Positions 1-7,484 of a stretch of 64,000 nt of DNA are shown here, piece by piece. The notes beneath the pieces were generated by a model. The model did no database searches. It saw only the letters and a list, made by a program, of their open reading frames with translations, and was not told the origin of the DNA. The stretch is from Syntrophobacterales bacterium (GTDB lineage Bacteria; Desulfobacterota; Syntrophobacteria; Syntrophobacterales; Thermodesulforhabdaceae). The stretch spans positions 1 to 64,000 of the forward strand of contig JAOACS010000021.1 in the NCBI GenBank assembly GCA_026417655.1, in the 5' to 3' direction. Both the position numbers and the translations under genes were made by a program. The number at the start of each line of letters is the position of its first letter. Position 1 is the first letter of the stretch.

Positions 1-23
1 TCGGAGATGTGTATAAGAGACAG
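1..23. other. Residual Nextera transposon adapter (non-genomic)
   Basis: The first 23 bases are TCGG followed by the 19-base Tn5 mosaic end used in Nextera libraries (AGATGTGTATAAGAGACAG). With its TCGG prefix it matches the 3' end of the read-2 Nextera adapter. The coding frame of the first gene runs into it, so the real gene continues beyond this point in the genome. This is an assembly or trimming artefact, not biology. Genomic sequence starts at base 24. Confidence 0.97.
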
Positions 24-1979
24 ATTAAACATCTGGCGATAGAGCGTATCAATTAATTGAGAATAGGAAAGATGTCCATACTCGCTTTGAAACTCTTGGG
101 AATTTCCAAAGGCATCGATGAGGCTTCTTAAGTCTCCATTGCTTCTTCTCAATCGCTCAGCCCAGTAATCAAGTCCCCCCGGATCCGCCCATCTTCCATA
201 ATAGGCTACATAAGCCTGCTGTATGCGAACCATATAGGGATCTGTAACCGGTTCATTAGTGTATTCGTAAGCCCCTAGATCAACCCCATTCCCTGTAGGT
301 CTTGGAACTCCAAGGACGTCATACGAAGGAACAAGCCCACTTAAACTCCCTACCGGAAGTCCCCTATCGATGGCAGGACTCGCTGACGTTAGATGACCAT
401 CGAAGTTATCTAGGTCTGGTTGTGCAAGCCTCGGATCCTGAATTATATCGTGGGTACCAAACCGAAATCCCGATATATTCTTTACTCCAAAGACGTTATT
501 GTAATCTTCCTGTACAAAGTTTTCAGGATCCCATATGTAGGCACTTCTTTCAAAGGGCTGGAGGAAATCAGTATTTCCAAGGAATATATTATTATACATC
601 ATTACGCCTTCTCTACCACTACACTGGGAAAATTCTCGATCACATTCAACCGAAACGATCACGTCACCCTCACCCGCTAAGGTTGAATTCACTATATAGG
701 AGGAGTCACCATTTTGGAGAGATATAGCTATCGGGCTACCTAATGCTCTACAGTGATCCCCAGAATCTCGAGGTCCCATAAGGGAGAATCCCCGTCGGAA
801 GAAGTAGCCACAATTTCCCACTACAACCGAATTAACAATCAGGGAATTACTTCCAACCTTTAGTTGATTTCCCGCATTTCCGTAGAAAAAACTATCTCTG
901 ATTTCAGCCCGAGCCTCTCCATGGGTATTTCTGCCAAGATAGAGCAGATCTAATCCATCGGAAGTATTATAGCGAAATGTTACATGGTCAAATATCCAAC
1001 TTCCACCAGTTGCCGCTGTCCCAAGTCCATCGCCATATCCTCCGGCGGATTGGGCCCAGCAATGTGAAAAGGATTCGTTGGGTAACTCAACACATCCATT
1101 CCATTCCACAATAACACGGCGAAACACTATGGAGCCGCTATTACTACTAGAAACCCCCAGGGCTCCTACATCCCCATCCCATCCTGCCCAAGCATTTCCA
1201 GCAACTCTGACGTCTTCTATTAGCCAGTCGCTGATACCACCCGCAAGAATCCCCTTATCCCCGAGACCATGGATATTTAGGTTCTTAAGGGTGACATGGG
1301 AAGAACTATGGGCTGTAATCCCTACAGCAGCCCATTCTCCATAGGGATAACGATCATATTGGCAGGGAACAGTAGGATGGGCATATCCACAGGTGGCTCG
1401 ATCGGTAATTTCCAAACACTGAATCTCGGCATGGCTAGTCCCTCTAAGATCGACAACAGTCGTAGCCCTTTGGGTACCCCATAGGGTTGGTGGTGAAGAA
1501 CACCCTTGATCCCAATCTTTTCCTAGAATTCTTGTTGGTTGATTTGGACTGCCTGAAGGCAGAGGAGGCAAATGACATTCGTAGGCCCCTTCAGCTTCGC
1601 ACCAGGTTGGACCTGTATTGGGAGCTCCATAGCCCATCATATAGGTTCCTGGCCCTATAATAAGAGTATCCCCTCCCCTAAGCTTCCATTGTCCATTTGA
1701 GTCGAGGGCGAAAAAGGGGTGAGACCAGGCACAGGCTCTATTATTTCCTGAACCTGGATAAGGTGCATCGGCCGTTCCGGTGCACTGCGTCGCTGTTCCC
1801 CCATCCGTTCTTACATAATAGGTCGCTGAAAAGCTATAATGGCAGACGAACAGACTAAAGATTAGAATGAACCATAGAGGTCGAGAAAGTTTCGGGAGAC
1901 CTCTTTTTGAGACTATGTTTTGAAGGACCCCACAGGGAGGTCTTTGTAATACTATAGTAAGTAATCTCTTTCCAATCAT
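24..1979 (-). CDS. Secreted parallel beta-helix protein with DUF4214 domain, 3' end missing
   Basis: The reverse strand is open from an ATG at 1979 to the adapter junction, 652 codons with no stop, so the C terminus is lost. A basic stretch of about 35 residues precedes a hydrophobic segment (LWFILIFSLF, about residues 38-50) that looks like a signal peptide or membrane anchor. The mature part starts YYVRTDGG and is rich in Asn, Gly, Ser and Cys, typical of right-handed beta-helix surface proteins (recurrent motifs such as IVNSVVVGNC and MYNNIFLGN). The last 75 or so residues (YVAYYGRWADPGGLDYW and SQEFQSEYG) match DUF4214, found in large secreted or glycan-associated proteins. The ribosome site GGGAGG lies just upstream. 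Substrate and function are unknown. A type I secretion system lies 25 kb away and could be the exporter, but this is inference. Confidence 0.85.
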
Positions 1980-2024
1980 TGTGGGACCTCCCTATGATAG
2001 TATTTGCCAGCAAGGCACCCACAA
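1977..2024 (-). promoter_or_regulatory. Structured leader over the start of the beta-helix gene
   Basis: Read on the minus strand, TGTGGG and CCCACA pair around a segment that holds an inner hairpin (TGCC, loop TTGCT, GGCA) and the GGGAGG ribosome binding site. The closing strand abuts the ATG. The arrangement could mask translation initiation, but no known riboswitch family is recognised. It may be a chance structure. Confidence 0.25.
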
Positions 2025-2103
2025 AAAACTTTTTAACATTTCTAAATTATTTCCTAATTATGATAATCTTCCCTCAAAAAGGCAATTTTCTATTAGAAAT
2101 AGG

Positions 2104-2613
2104 TCACTGAGTATTATTTAAAAAACTGGAGTGGATCTTAGATATCCTTTCTATGATATAGCTTGTTGAAAATCCTTTAGTTAGCGGAACCGTAACAACT
2201 CTACCTCCGTAGCTTTCCACAAAATCCCTTCCCACTATGGCACTTAAGGCCCAATCACCTCCCTTTACCAACACATCGGGCTTTATCCTACTAATGAGGC
2301 GAAAAGGTGTTGGGTCACTGAATATTGTTACCACATCAACACAGTGAAGTCCTGCTACTAACTCTGCTCGGGCAAGTTCTGGTATAATAGGTCGAAGGCT
2401 GCCCTTAATCTCTCTTACCGATGAGTCCGAATTTATAGCCACCACCAAAATATCTCCCATTCCCTTTGCTTCCTCTAGATACCTAAGATGTCCAAGGTGC
2501 AAAATGTCGAAACAGCCATTGGTAAATACAATCTTTAGGCTGTGAGCTCGTAGATCCTTACAAAGTGTAATGAGATCCTCTTCTTCGAAGATCTTTTCTC
2601 TAGCCTTTACCAT
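2104..2613 (-). CDS. rfaE2: D-glycero-beta-D-manno-heptose 1-phosphate adenylyltransferase
   Basis: A 169-residue nucleotidyltransferase matching the C-terminal half of HldE (RfaE domain II). It transfers AMP to heptose-1-phosphate to make ADP-heptose for the lipopolysaccharide inner core, in the cytoplasm. The cytidylyltransferase-like signature is clear: FTNGCFDILHLGHLRYL (HxGH), followed by VAINSD and later DVLVKGGDW. The stand-alone form is usual where the kinase half is a separate gene; no hldE kinase is in this window. The start at 2613 was chosen because AAGGAA precedes it; a further upstream ATG lies deep inside the neighbouring gene. It overlaps the upstream hypothetical gene by 14 bases, so the two are probably translationally coupled. 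The presence of this enzyme supports a Gram-negative LPS-bearing cell. Confidence 0.93.
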   Translation of the reverse strand: MVKAREKIFEEEDLITLCKDLRAHSLKIVFTNGCFDILHLGHLRYLEEAKGMGDILVVAINSDSSVREIKGSLRPIIPELARAELVAGLHCVDVVTIFSDPTPFRLISRIKPDVLVKGGDWALSAIVGRDFVESYGGRVVTVPLTKGFSTSYIIERISKIHSSFLNNTQ

Positions 2614-3094
2614 AGGGTTCCTTGTTTTTAAATTCCTTAAGCTTTTCTGCAATCCGTTTTTTAACTATCTCAATTTCCTGCTCACCCATACCCCGTCTCA
2701 AAACCAGATGATCGCTTTCTAACTCTTCAATAAGCCCTTCCTGAAACATCTTTACCCAGAAAAAAAGGCTTTCTATAATTGAATATTCAGAACAAAGGAT
2801 CTCTCCTGGATCTTGTACAACAATTTTACCCTTGAAGATCTCTTTAAGCTCCTGAAGAGCCTTACGTCCTGTGCCTCGCTTCTTTGGACCTAGGACCTCT
2901 AGATAGTATATTGTTAAATTCCTTCCCCCTTCCTGATTCAACTCTATACTTGCTATGCCGTGATAGACCCAAGGTTTTTCAAAGGCTACAATCTCCATAG
3001 ATCCAAAGCCCTTAAGGATCGTAAGTAACTCTTTATAGGAATAGTTCCCGTAGGCAGACCTCCAAATAAGACCTTTCCATTCAATCTCGGCCAA
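2600..3094 (-). CDS. Hypothetical protein, 164 aa
   Basis: I do not recognise a family. The start is a TTG, supported by an AGGAG site seven bases upstream; the nearby ATG is in another frame and runs into a stop at once. The protein has no signal peptide or membrane segment. It ends in a charged, probably helical tail (EQEIEIVKKRIAEKLKEF). A central stretch (LTIYYLEVLGPKKRGTGRKA) has a Gly/Arg-rich turn reminiscent of an acyl-CoA or nucleotide binding loop of GNAT proteins, but I do not claim that fold. It lies 30 bases downstream of the Sec-candidate ORF and overlaps rfaE2, so it is part of a trmL-to-rfaE2 operon. Confidence 0.7.
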   Translation of the reverse strand: MAEIEWKGLIWRSAYGNYSYKELLTILKGFGSMEIVAFEKPWVYHGIASIELNQEGGRNLTIYYLEVLGPKKRGTGRKALQELKEIFKGKIVVQDPGEILCSEYSIIESLFFWVKMFQEGLIEELESDHLVLRRGMGEQEIEIVKKRIAEKLKEFKNKEPYGKG

Positions 3095-3124
3095 TCTTCA
3101 TCTCCTCTCGCCAAATGCTATGGA

Positions 3125-3421
3125 TTAACTCATACGGCAGCTACCACCCCTTTTGATCCGTAATCTTCCCGTGCCAGCGACACTAAGGTTTTTCTTAGCT
3201 TCTTCAACAGCCTTTTTTAAAGATTCTCGCCATTGATATACATCCTCTGATAAAATTTGAACCGAAGTCAATGGGGGTTGCTTCTTAGAGCAATCCTTGC
3301 TCTCGAAAATAACAACTCAGTAACCATTCCTTTTTTTGATAACTACAGTGTAGAAACCATACTCCTTAAGCTCAGGACATGCCTGCTCTAACTTTTCCAT
3401 CATACCGTTTTCTTCCTTCAT
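3125..3421 (-). CDS. Candidate selenoprotein, 98 aa, in-frame TGA at codon 35
   Basis: An ATG at 3421, preceded by AGGAAA, opens a frame that runs to TAA at 3125 and is interrupted only by TGA at 3319-3317. Codons on both sides look protein-like: FYTVVIKKRNGY before the TGA, VVIFESKDCSKK after it, then an amphipathic stretch ending in a basic tail. Thirteen bases after the TGA is a perfect 7-bp hairpin of the bacterial SECIS type. Residue 35 falls in a predicted beta hairpin with a Cys seven residues later. I recognise no family. The alternatives are a nonsense mutation of a TGG (Trp) codon or a decayed gene. It sits in a tight operon, 35 bases after trmL and 30 before the next gene, with its own ribosome site, which favours a living gene. 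Confidence 0.55.
3287..3303 (-). promoter_or_regulatory. Candidate bacterial SECIS hairpin after TGA at 3317-3319
   Basis: On the minus strand AGAGCAA, loop GGA and TTGCTCT form a perfect 7-bp stem beginning 13 nt after the in-frame TGA. Drawn as a 5-bp stem (AGAGC/GCTCT), it has a 7-base apical loop AAGGATT with GG at the third and fourth positions. This is close to the selD element in this window (4-bp stem, loop CTGGAGT) and the fdhA element (5-bp stem, loop TGGTCTG). Known E. coli SECIS elements have a hairpin about 11 nt from the UGA with a GGUCU loop that SelB binds. Confidence 0.5.
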
Positions 3422-3456
3422 GGAAATTTCCTACTGTTTCGTCAGAATATTAAAAA

Positions 3457-3945
3457 CTAGTAGGCCTTAGCCCTTAATTGTCCTATCTGTCTAAGGGCCT
3501 CAAACAGGGCTATCCCAACTGCCGTAGATAAATTGAGGCTCCTCACCTTAGATCTATCAATAGGAATGTAGGCAACAGTATAGTTTCCTGAGAAAATGAG
3601 TTCCCCCGGAAGTCCTTGAGTTTCCGAACCAAATACTAGACAGTCACCAGGTTTATAAGAGATTTCATCGTAATATACGGTTCCCCTAGTGGAATACAGG
3701 ATACATCGCGAAGGGTTTATGGTTTCCAAAAACTCCTCAAAGGACCTATGGACATGAAGCTCCACATGGGGCCAGTAGTCTAGGCCTGCTCGTTTAAGAT
3801 GGCGATCAGAAAGCTGAAATCCCAAAGGCTCTATTAAATGTAAGGGAATGTGGGTTGCGGCACATGTTCTTGCTATGTTTCCAGTATTTTGGGGAATCTC
3901 GGGCTGATAAAGAACAACTCTTAGCTGCCTATTTTGACTGCCCAT
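3457..3945 (-). CDS. trmL: tRNA (cytidine/uridine-34-2'-O)-methyltransferase TrmL-like
   Basis: A SPOUT-class methyltransferase of 162 residues that uses S-adenosylmethionine to 2'-O-methylate the wobble base of certain leucine tRNAs. Family motifs are visible in order: VVLYQPEIPQNTGNIARTC at the N terminus, LVFGSETQGLP in the middle, and the C-terminal knot segment RSLNLSTAVGIALFEALRQ. Length agrees with the family (about 155-165). The start at 3945 was chosen because GTAGAAGGT precedes it and the conserved region follows directly; a longer ORF begins 18 codons upstream without support. It is the upstream gene of the short Sec-candidate ORF. Confidence 0.92.
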   Translation of the reverse strand: MGSQNRQLRVVLYQPEIPQNTGNIARTCAATHIPLHLIEPLGFQLSDRHLKRAGLDYWPHVELHVHRSFEEFLETINPSRCILYSTRGTVYYDEISYKPGDCLVFGSETQGLPGELIFSGNYTVAYIPIDRSKVRSLNLSTAVGIALFEALRQIGQLRAKAY

Positions 3946-4029
3946 ACCTTCTACTTCCTGTAGAGGTCCTTTGTTGATATCTCGAACTGAGAGTAACACA
4001 CTACAGGAGTTTTACACAAGCCTTCTCTG

Positions 4030-4638
4030 TCAGATCAAGAGTCGAAGGATAAATTCCCCCGACTCTTGAATCGTTTTATATGGAAAAAAGGGTTCCCTCA
4101 TATAGGCCAAAAGGGCTCCAAGACTAAAAGCAAGACCTATACTCAATTCCGCTGCCTTCGAAAAGGTAATTCCAGCTAAAGCCGATAAACCCTTCCCCAA
4201 ACTGAAGGGAGGTATTGGGATAACAAGATTTGCCGCCGCAACATAGCAATTTATAGTTATGGCAAGCCTAAATACTGTTGAGGGTAAGATAGTCGTATAC
4301 AAGGTGGCTATAATACCTGCGAGAGCAAGATTTCCTATTGGTGCTGCCAGGCAGTAGATAAACCTATACAATCTATTATCCCCCAAGGGATCCCCCGAAG
4401 ATATTCTGTATTGTTTTGCCCATCCCCAACCTGTTATTAAAAAGAGAGGGATAGCAAGAGGATCGATAAACTGAAAAGGATGTGGAACTGGCTCTTTCTT
4501 CATCTTGTCTGGAGGAACCAAAATCATCAGAGAGAAGTATTGAGCAATTCCTTGAACTCCTGAAGCGAGAGCCACCGACACTGCCCAGGCTATCCATAAC
4601 TCGACAGAGGATGAAATCCTCGTCACAATCCAGTCCAT
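4030..4638 (-). CDS. Site-2-protease-like (M50) membrane protein lacking catalytic residues
   Basis: A 202-residue multispanning membrane protein. The HPFQFIDPLAIPLFLI and GWGWAKQ segments and the later NLVIPIPPF segment follow the order and spacing of FtsH-type M50 rhomboid-like zinc proteases (normally HEYAH, then HPxxHIDP, GWAKP, then NLLPIPPLDG). The zinc motif HExxH is absent: the equivalent first segment reads SGVQGIAQ. The second motif has PIPPFSLGK in place of PLDGG. The protein therefore probably cannot cleave peptides and may be a pseudoprotease. Start ATG at 4638 has AGGAAAGG just before it. It follows the resolvase-like gene by 16 bases and probably shares its transcript. Confidence 0.7.
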   Translation of the reverse strand: MDWIVTRISSSVELWIAWAVSVALASGVQGIAQYFSLMILVPPDKMKKEPVPHPFQFIDPLAIPLFLITGWGWAKQYRISSGDPLGDNRLYRFIYCLAAPIGNLALAGIIATLYTTILPSTVFRLAITINCYVAAANLVIPIPPFSLGKGLSALAGITFSKAAELSIGLAFSLGALLAYMREPFFPYKTIQESGEFILRLLI

Positions 4639-4654
4639 CAACCTTTCCTAATAC

Positions 4655-4981
4655 TCATTGTACCGTTAGAAGTTCTACACCTTCAGCACCCAGCTCAAAA
4701 AGAATCCCCTCGATCTCATCTTTTGTGCTTCCAAGTCTGTCAAGGCTGTAAACTACAAGTCGTTTTACTTTGTGGCGTTCAATATCCATAAAAAGGTCTC
4801 TTCTGCTTTTGTAAAATTGCACAGAATCATTTACCTCTATTCCCCATCGACTTTTCATCGCCTCAACAATCAACTCTTTTTGTCTCTGCAAGGGACCTTC
4901 GTAGGAATCTCCGTCCTCTGGTGTTAGCTCCGATTTCCTAACCATAAGATAGACCGCTGTGATCTTTTCGTCTCTACTCAT
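4655..4981 (-). CDS. Stand-alone resolvase-like (serine recombinase N-terminal) domain
   Basis: A 108-residue protein made of just a resolvase-type fold: VYLMVRKSE at the N terminus (position of the catalytic Ser region), a Gln-Arg motif (GPLQRQKELI), and the end motif LVVYSLDRLGSTKDEIEGIL that matches the DRLxR helix of serine recombinases. The normal Arg after DRLG is replaced, and no DNA-binding HTH or zinc-ribbon domain follows. No inverted repeats are visible nearby, so it does not look like an active mobile element. It may be a domesticated or regulatory derivative. Confidence 0.6.
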   Translation of the reverse strand: MSRDEKITAVYLMVRKSELTPEDGDSYEGPLQRQKELIVEAMKSRWGIEVNDSVQFYKSRRDLFMDIERHKVKRLVVYSLDRLGSTKDEIEGILFELGAEGVELLTVQ

Positions 4982-5113
4982 TTCACCTACTCCCTTCGAT
5001 TATAGCCCTTCCTCCGTTTAAGGTTCCTTCGTTGCCCTTTTTGCAACAAACCCTTATTATAATGAATGAACAAACGATTCTGGACAAGATATTTCTTCTC
5101 AGGAGGTATTGGA

Positions 5114-6268
5114 ATGAGAAGTTCTCAACTTTCTTTTGAACAGGGACCTATTCGTCCTCCGAGCGAAGCAGCAAGTTTATTGTTAAGATTTACGAGAAAT
5201 TGTCCGTGGAACAAATGCACCTTCTGCCCAGTGTATAAAAATTCTACCTTCAGTAGGCGCTCTCTTGAGGAGATAAAGAAAGATATAGATAGGGTAGTCC
5301 ATATCATCGAAGACATCAAAGGCATTTCGTGGTCACTTGGTGAAGGTGGAAAAATCACATCCTCCGTACTTCAGGAAGTAATGATGCGATCAAGGGTTCC
5401 ACAGGCTTACTATAACGTTGCCCAATGGTTATTTTTCGGTACTGGCCAAGTGTTTATTCAAGATGCCAATAGCCTTATTATGCCCTCGGCTGAGTTGGCC
5501 GAAGCTATAGCCTATCTTCGAACTAAGATCCCCGGTGTAAAGAGAGTAACCTCCTATGGAAGAAGTAGCACCATTTCAAGAAAATCCTTGGAAGAATTGA
5601 TAATGCTTAGAGAAGCAGGTCTTGATAGGATTCATATAGGTATGGAAAGTGGAAGTGACAGGGTTCTCAAATATGTCCGTAAAGGTGCTACGGCTCGTCA
5701 ACATATTGAAGCTGGCCATAAGGTCAAGGCTGCAGGCATAACCCTTTCTGAATACATTATGCCTGGCTTAGGTGGAAAGGCGTGGTCGGAAGAACATGCT
5801 CTTGAAACGGCTCGAGTTCTTACAGACATTGATCCTGACTTTATAAGACTTAGAACCCTCATGGTTCCACCCTTTGGATCCCTATGGGAGGATGTTCTCT
5901 CTGGACGATTTGTTCCTCTTACGGACGATGAGACTGTAAAGGAAATTCGACTAATGATAGAATCCCTAGGGGATATCCATAGCACTCTTACATCCGATCA
6001 CATAAGAAATCTTCTTGAGGATGTAAATGGAAAGTTTCCTGAAGACAGAAAGAAAATGCTTACGGTGATTGATGAATATCTGAGCCTTCCTCCGGAAGAC
6101 AAAATTCTTTTTAGACTTGGAAGACGTGGGGGAGCATTGAGATCCGTAAGAGAAATTCAAAATCCCATGATCAGGTTACGTTTGGAAAAGGCCAAAAGGG
6201 ATCTCGAGAGGGAACTTGGGCAGGATGTTGAATCCATCATTGGAGAGCTTGCTGCTCAGTATATTTAG
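5114..6268 (+). CDS. Radical SAM protein (Elp3/MiaB-like fold, COG1032 type)
   Basis: A 384-residue radical SAM enzyme. The cluster-binding segment is NCPWNKCTFCPVYK, the variant spacing CxxxxCxxC seen in an uncharacterised radical SAM group. It is followed by typical TIM-barrel elements: a glycine-rich SAM strand (SLEELIMLREAGLDRIHIGMESG), a second (ITLSEYIMPGLGGK) and a C-terminal region of charged helices. The substrate is unknown. Start at 5114 was chosen because of a strong AGGAGG eight bases upstream; an in-frame ATG at 5066 has none. The gene is monocistronic on the plus strand and faces the HdrC-like gene. Confidence 0.85.
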   Translation: MRSSQLSFEQGPIRPPSEAASLLLRFTRNCPWNKCTFCPVYKNSTFSRRSLEEIKKDIDRVVHIIEDIKGISWSLGEGGKITSSVLQEVMMRSRVPQAYYNVAQWLFFGTGQVFIQDANSLIMPSAELAEAIAYLRTKIPGVKRVTSYGRSSTISRKSLEELIMLREAGLDRIHIGMESGSDRVLKYVRKGATARQHIEAGHKVKAAGITLSEYIMPGLGGKAWSEEHALETARVLTDIDPDFIRLRTLMVPPFGSLWEDVLSGRFVPLTDDETVKEIRLMIESLGDIHSTLTSDHIRNLLEDVNGKFPEDRKKMLTVIDEYLSLPPEDKILFRLGRRGGALRSVREIQNPMIRLRLEKAKRDLERELGQDVESIIGELAAQYI

Positions 6269-6322
6269 AAAGGCTAGATTGGAGAGGATTAGAGGTCTTA
6301 GGGATTTTCCTCTCTAAGCACC

Positions 6323-7180
6323 TTAGGATGGATTACTACTACCACCTTCTTTTAATGCGATTTTTATGTTCTCGTGGTATATCTTGTATAGTTCTAAGTC
6401 CATGGTTTTCCATAGATTGAGAGACTCCTTCCCAATAACACCGTTCGATACGGCCAATTCTCTCAAAATTCTTAATATCCATGCTCCTCTTACGCCTTGA
6501 GGACACACACTGATGCAACGTCCACAGTCTATACATAGCCATATTCCAGGCTCAACAGTGGCTTCCCCTACCATTCCCCATTTTGCCATTCTAAAAATCT
6601 TCATAGGACTAAACACTGTGCTACCTGTTGAGGCTGGACAAGCATTAGTGCATGATCCACAGGAGATGCATCTTCTTATATTCGTAGAAAACTCAAAGTA
6701 TTTCATAAACTTTTGTTCTAACCTTAGTCTATTATGAGGTACCCTTGTCAGCAGACCATCCCCTTCCATCTCCTTAGGATCCCAGCCATCAGCTTCCTTC
6801 CAAGCTTCAAGGGGGGTAAGACCTGAAGATTTTTTCAAATCTTTTTTAAAGAGACCTCTTAAAATAAGACATCTTGCCTTTTGGAGTTTTTGATGCATCC
6901 TATAGGAAATAAAAAGGAAGTTACGTAGTCTTTCAGGTTCACTCCTCGAGGCCATATCCTGAAGTTTCGAGATCACTTCAAAGGGCTTTACACCCATAGG
7001 ACATACGGCACTGCACCTTCCACACTTTACACAGTACCAGATTTCGGGATATCCGGAGGCCTCGGCAGAAAGACCAAGAACATAGGCTCTAACAATCCTT
7101 CTAGGAAACAATTGATTGCTACGCCTATTTATAGGACATTCATTGTCACAACTTCCACAGGTGTAACATAGGTTTGCCAT
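6323..7180 (-). CDS. Tandem HdrC-like 4Fe-4S protein
   Basis: A 285-residue cytoplasmic ferredoxin-like protein with two copies of the HdrC-type double-cluster module. The first has CYTCGSCDNECP and CVKCGRCSAVCP (about residues 5-65), the second has CISCGSCTNACP and CIDCGRCISVCP (about residues 168-228), so four [4Fe-4S] clusters are expected. Between them is a stretch of about 100 residues rich in basic residues. No signal peptide or membrane helix. Such proteins are electron-transfer partners of Hdr, Qmo or membrane reductases; no partner gene is next to it. AAAAAGGGGAGAGG lies just before the ATG. Confidence 0.85.
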   Translation of the reverse strand: MANLCYTCGSCDNECPINRRSNQLFPRRIVRAYVLGLSAEASGYPEIWYCVKCGRCSAVCPMGVKPFEVISKLQDMASRSEPERLRNFLFISYRMHQKLQKARCLILRGLFKKDLKKSSGLTPLEAWKEADGWDPKEMEGDGLLTRVPHNRLRLEQKFMKYFEFSTNIRRCISCGSCTNACPASTGSTVFSPMKIFRMAKWGMVGEATVEPGIWLCIDCGRCISVCPQGVRGAWILRILRELAVSNGVIGKESLNLWKTMDLELYKIYHENIKIALKEGGSSNPS

Positions 7181-7312
7181 TTTCCCTCTCCCCTTTTTCC
7201 TATAAGGTCTTTCCAGCGACCACCCTTTTAAAGGATAAGGAAGATACCTTTGAGGAAGGTTTTGGTAAGTCTTTTAAAGACCTCTGCTATTTAAAGAATT
7301 ACAGGTTAAGGG

Positions 7313-7406
7313 TGGCGGAGAGAGTGGGATTCGAACCCACGGTCCCGCTTTGGGCGGGACACTCGCTTAGCAGGCGAGCGCCTTCGACCTACTCGGCCAT
7401 CTCTCC
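7313..7406 (-). tRNA. tRNA-Ser (anticodon GCT)
   Basis: The minus strand folds as a class II tRNA: acceptor stem GGAGAGA/TCTCTCC, D arm with GCCGAGTAGGTCGAAGGC, anticodon stem CTCGC/GCGAG around the loop CTGCTAA (anticodon GCT), a long variable arm GTCCCGCCCAAAGCGGGAC, and the T arm with GGTTCGAATCC. CCA is encoded at 7315-7313 after the discriminator G. The long variable arm and the GCT anticodon both identify serine (AGC/AGU codons). Confidence 0.97.
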
Positions 7407-7484
7407 ATTCTCCTTCAAGTAAAGTAGTCCTTACCACACAAAACCAAATCTCGTCAAGGATCTAAAATGCTTAGATTATGAAAC

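Noticed and set aside
302-1484. Plus-strand ORFs of 62-141 codons
   Set aside because: They lie antisense to the continuous 652-codon beta-helix frame and show no family match; the reverse strand has consistent protein features.
4655-4981. Insertion sequence or integron at the resolvase-like gene
   Set aside because: No inverted repeats, target duplications or further transposition genes nearby.
7174-7422. 82-codon plus-strand ORF over the tRNA region
   Set aside because: It overlaps the tRNA-Ser on the other strand and has no protein features.
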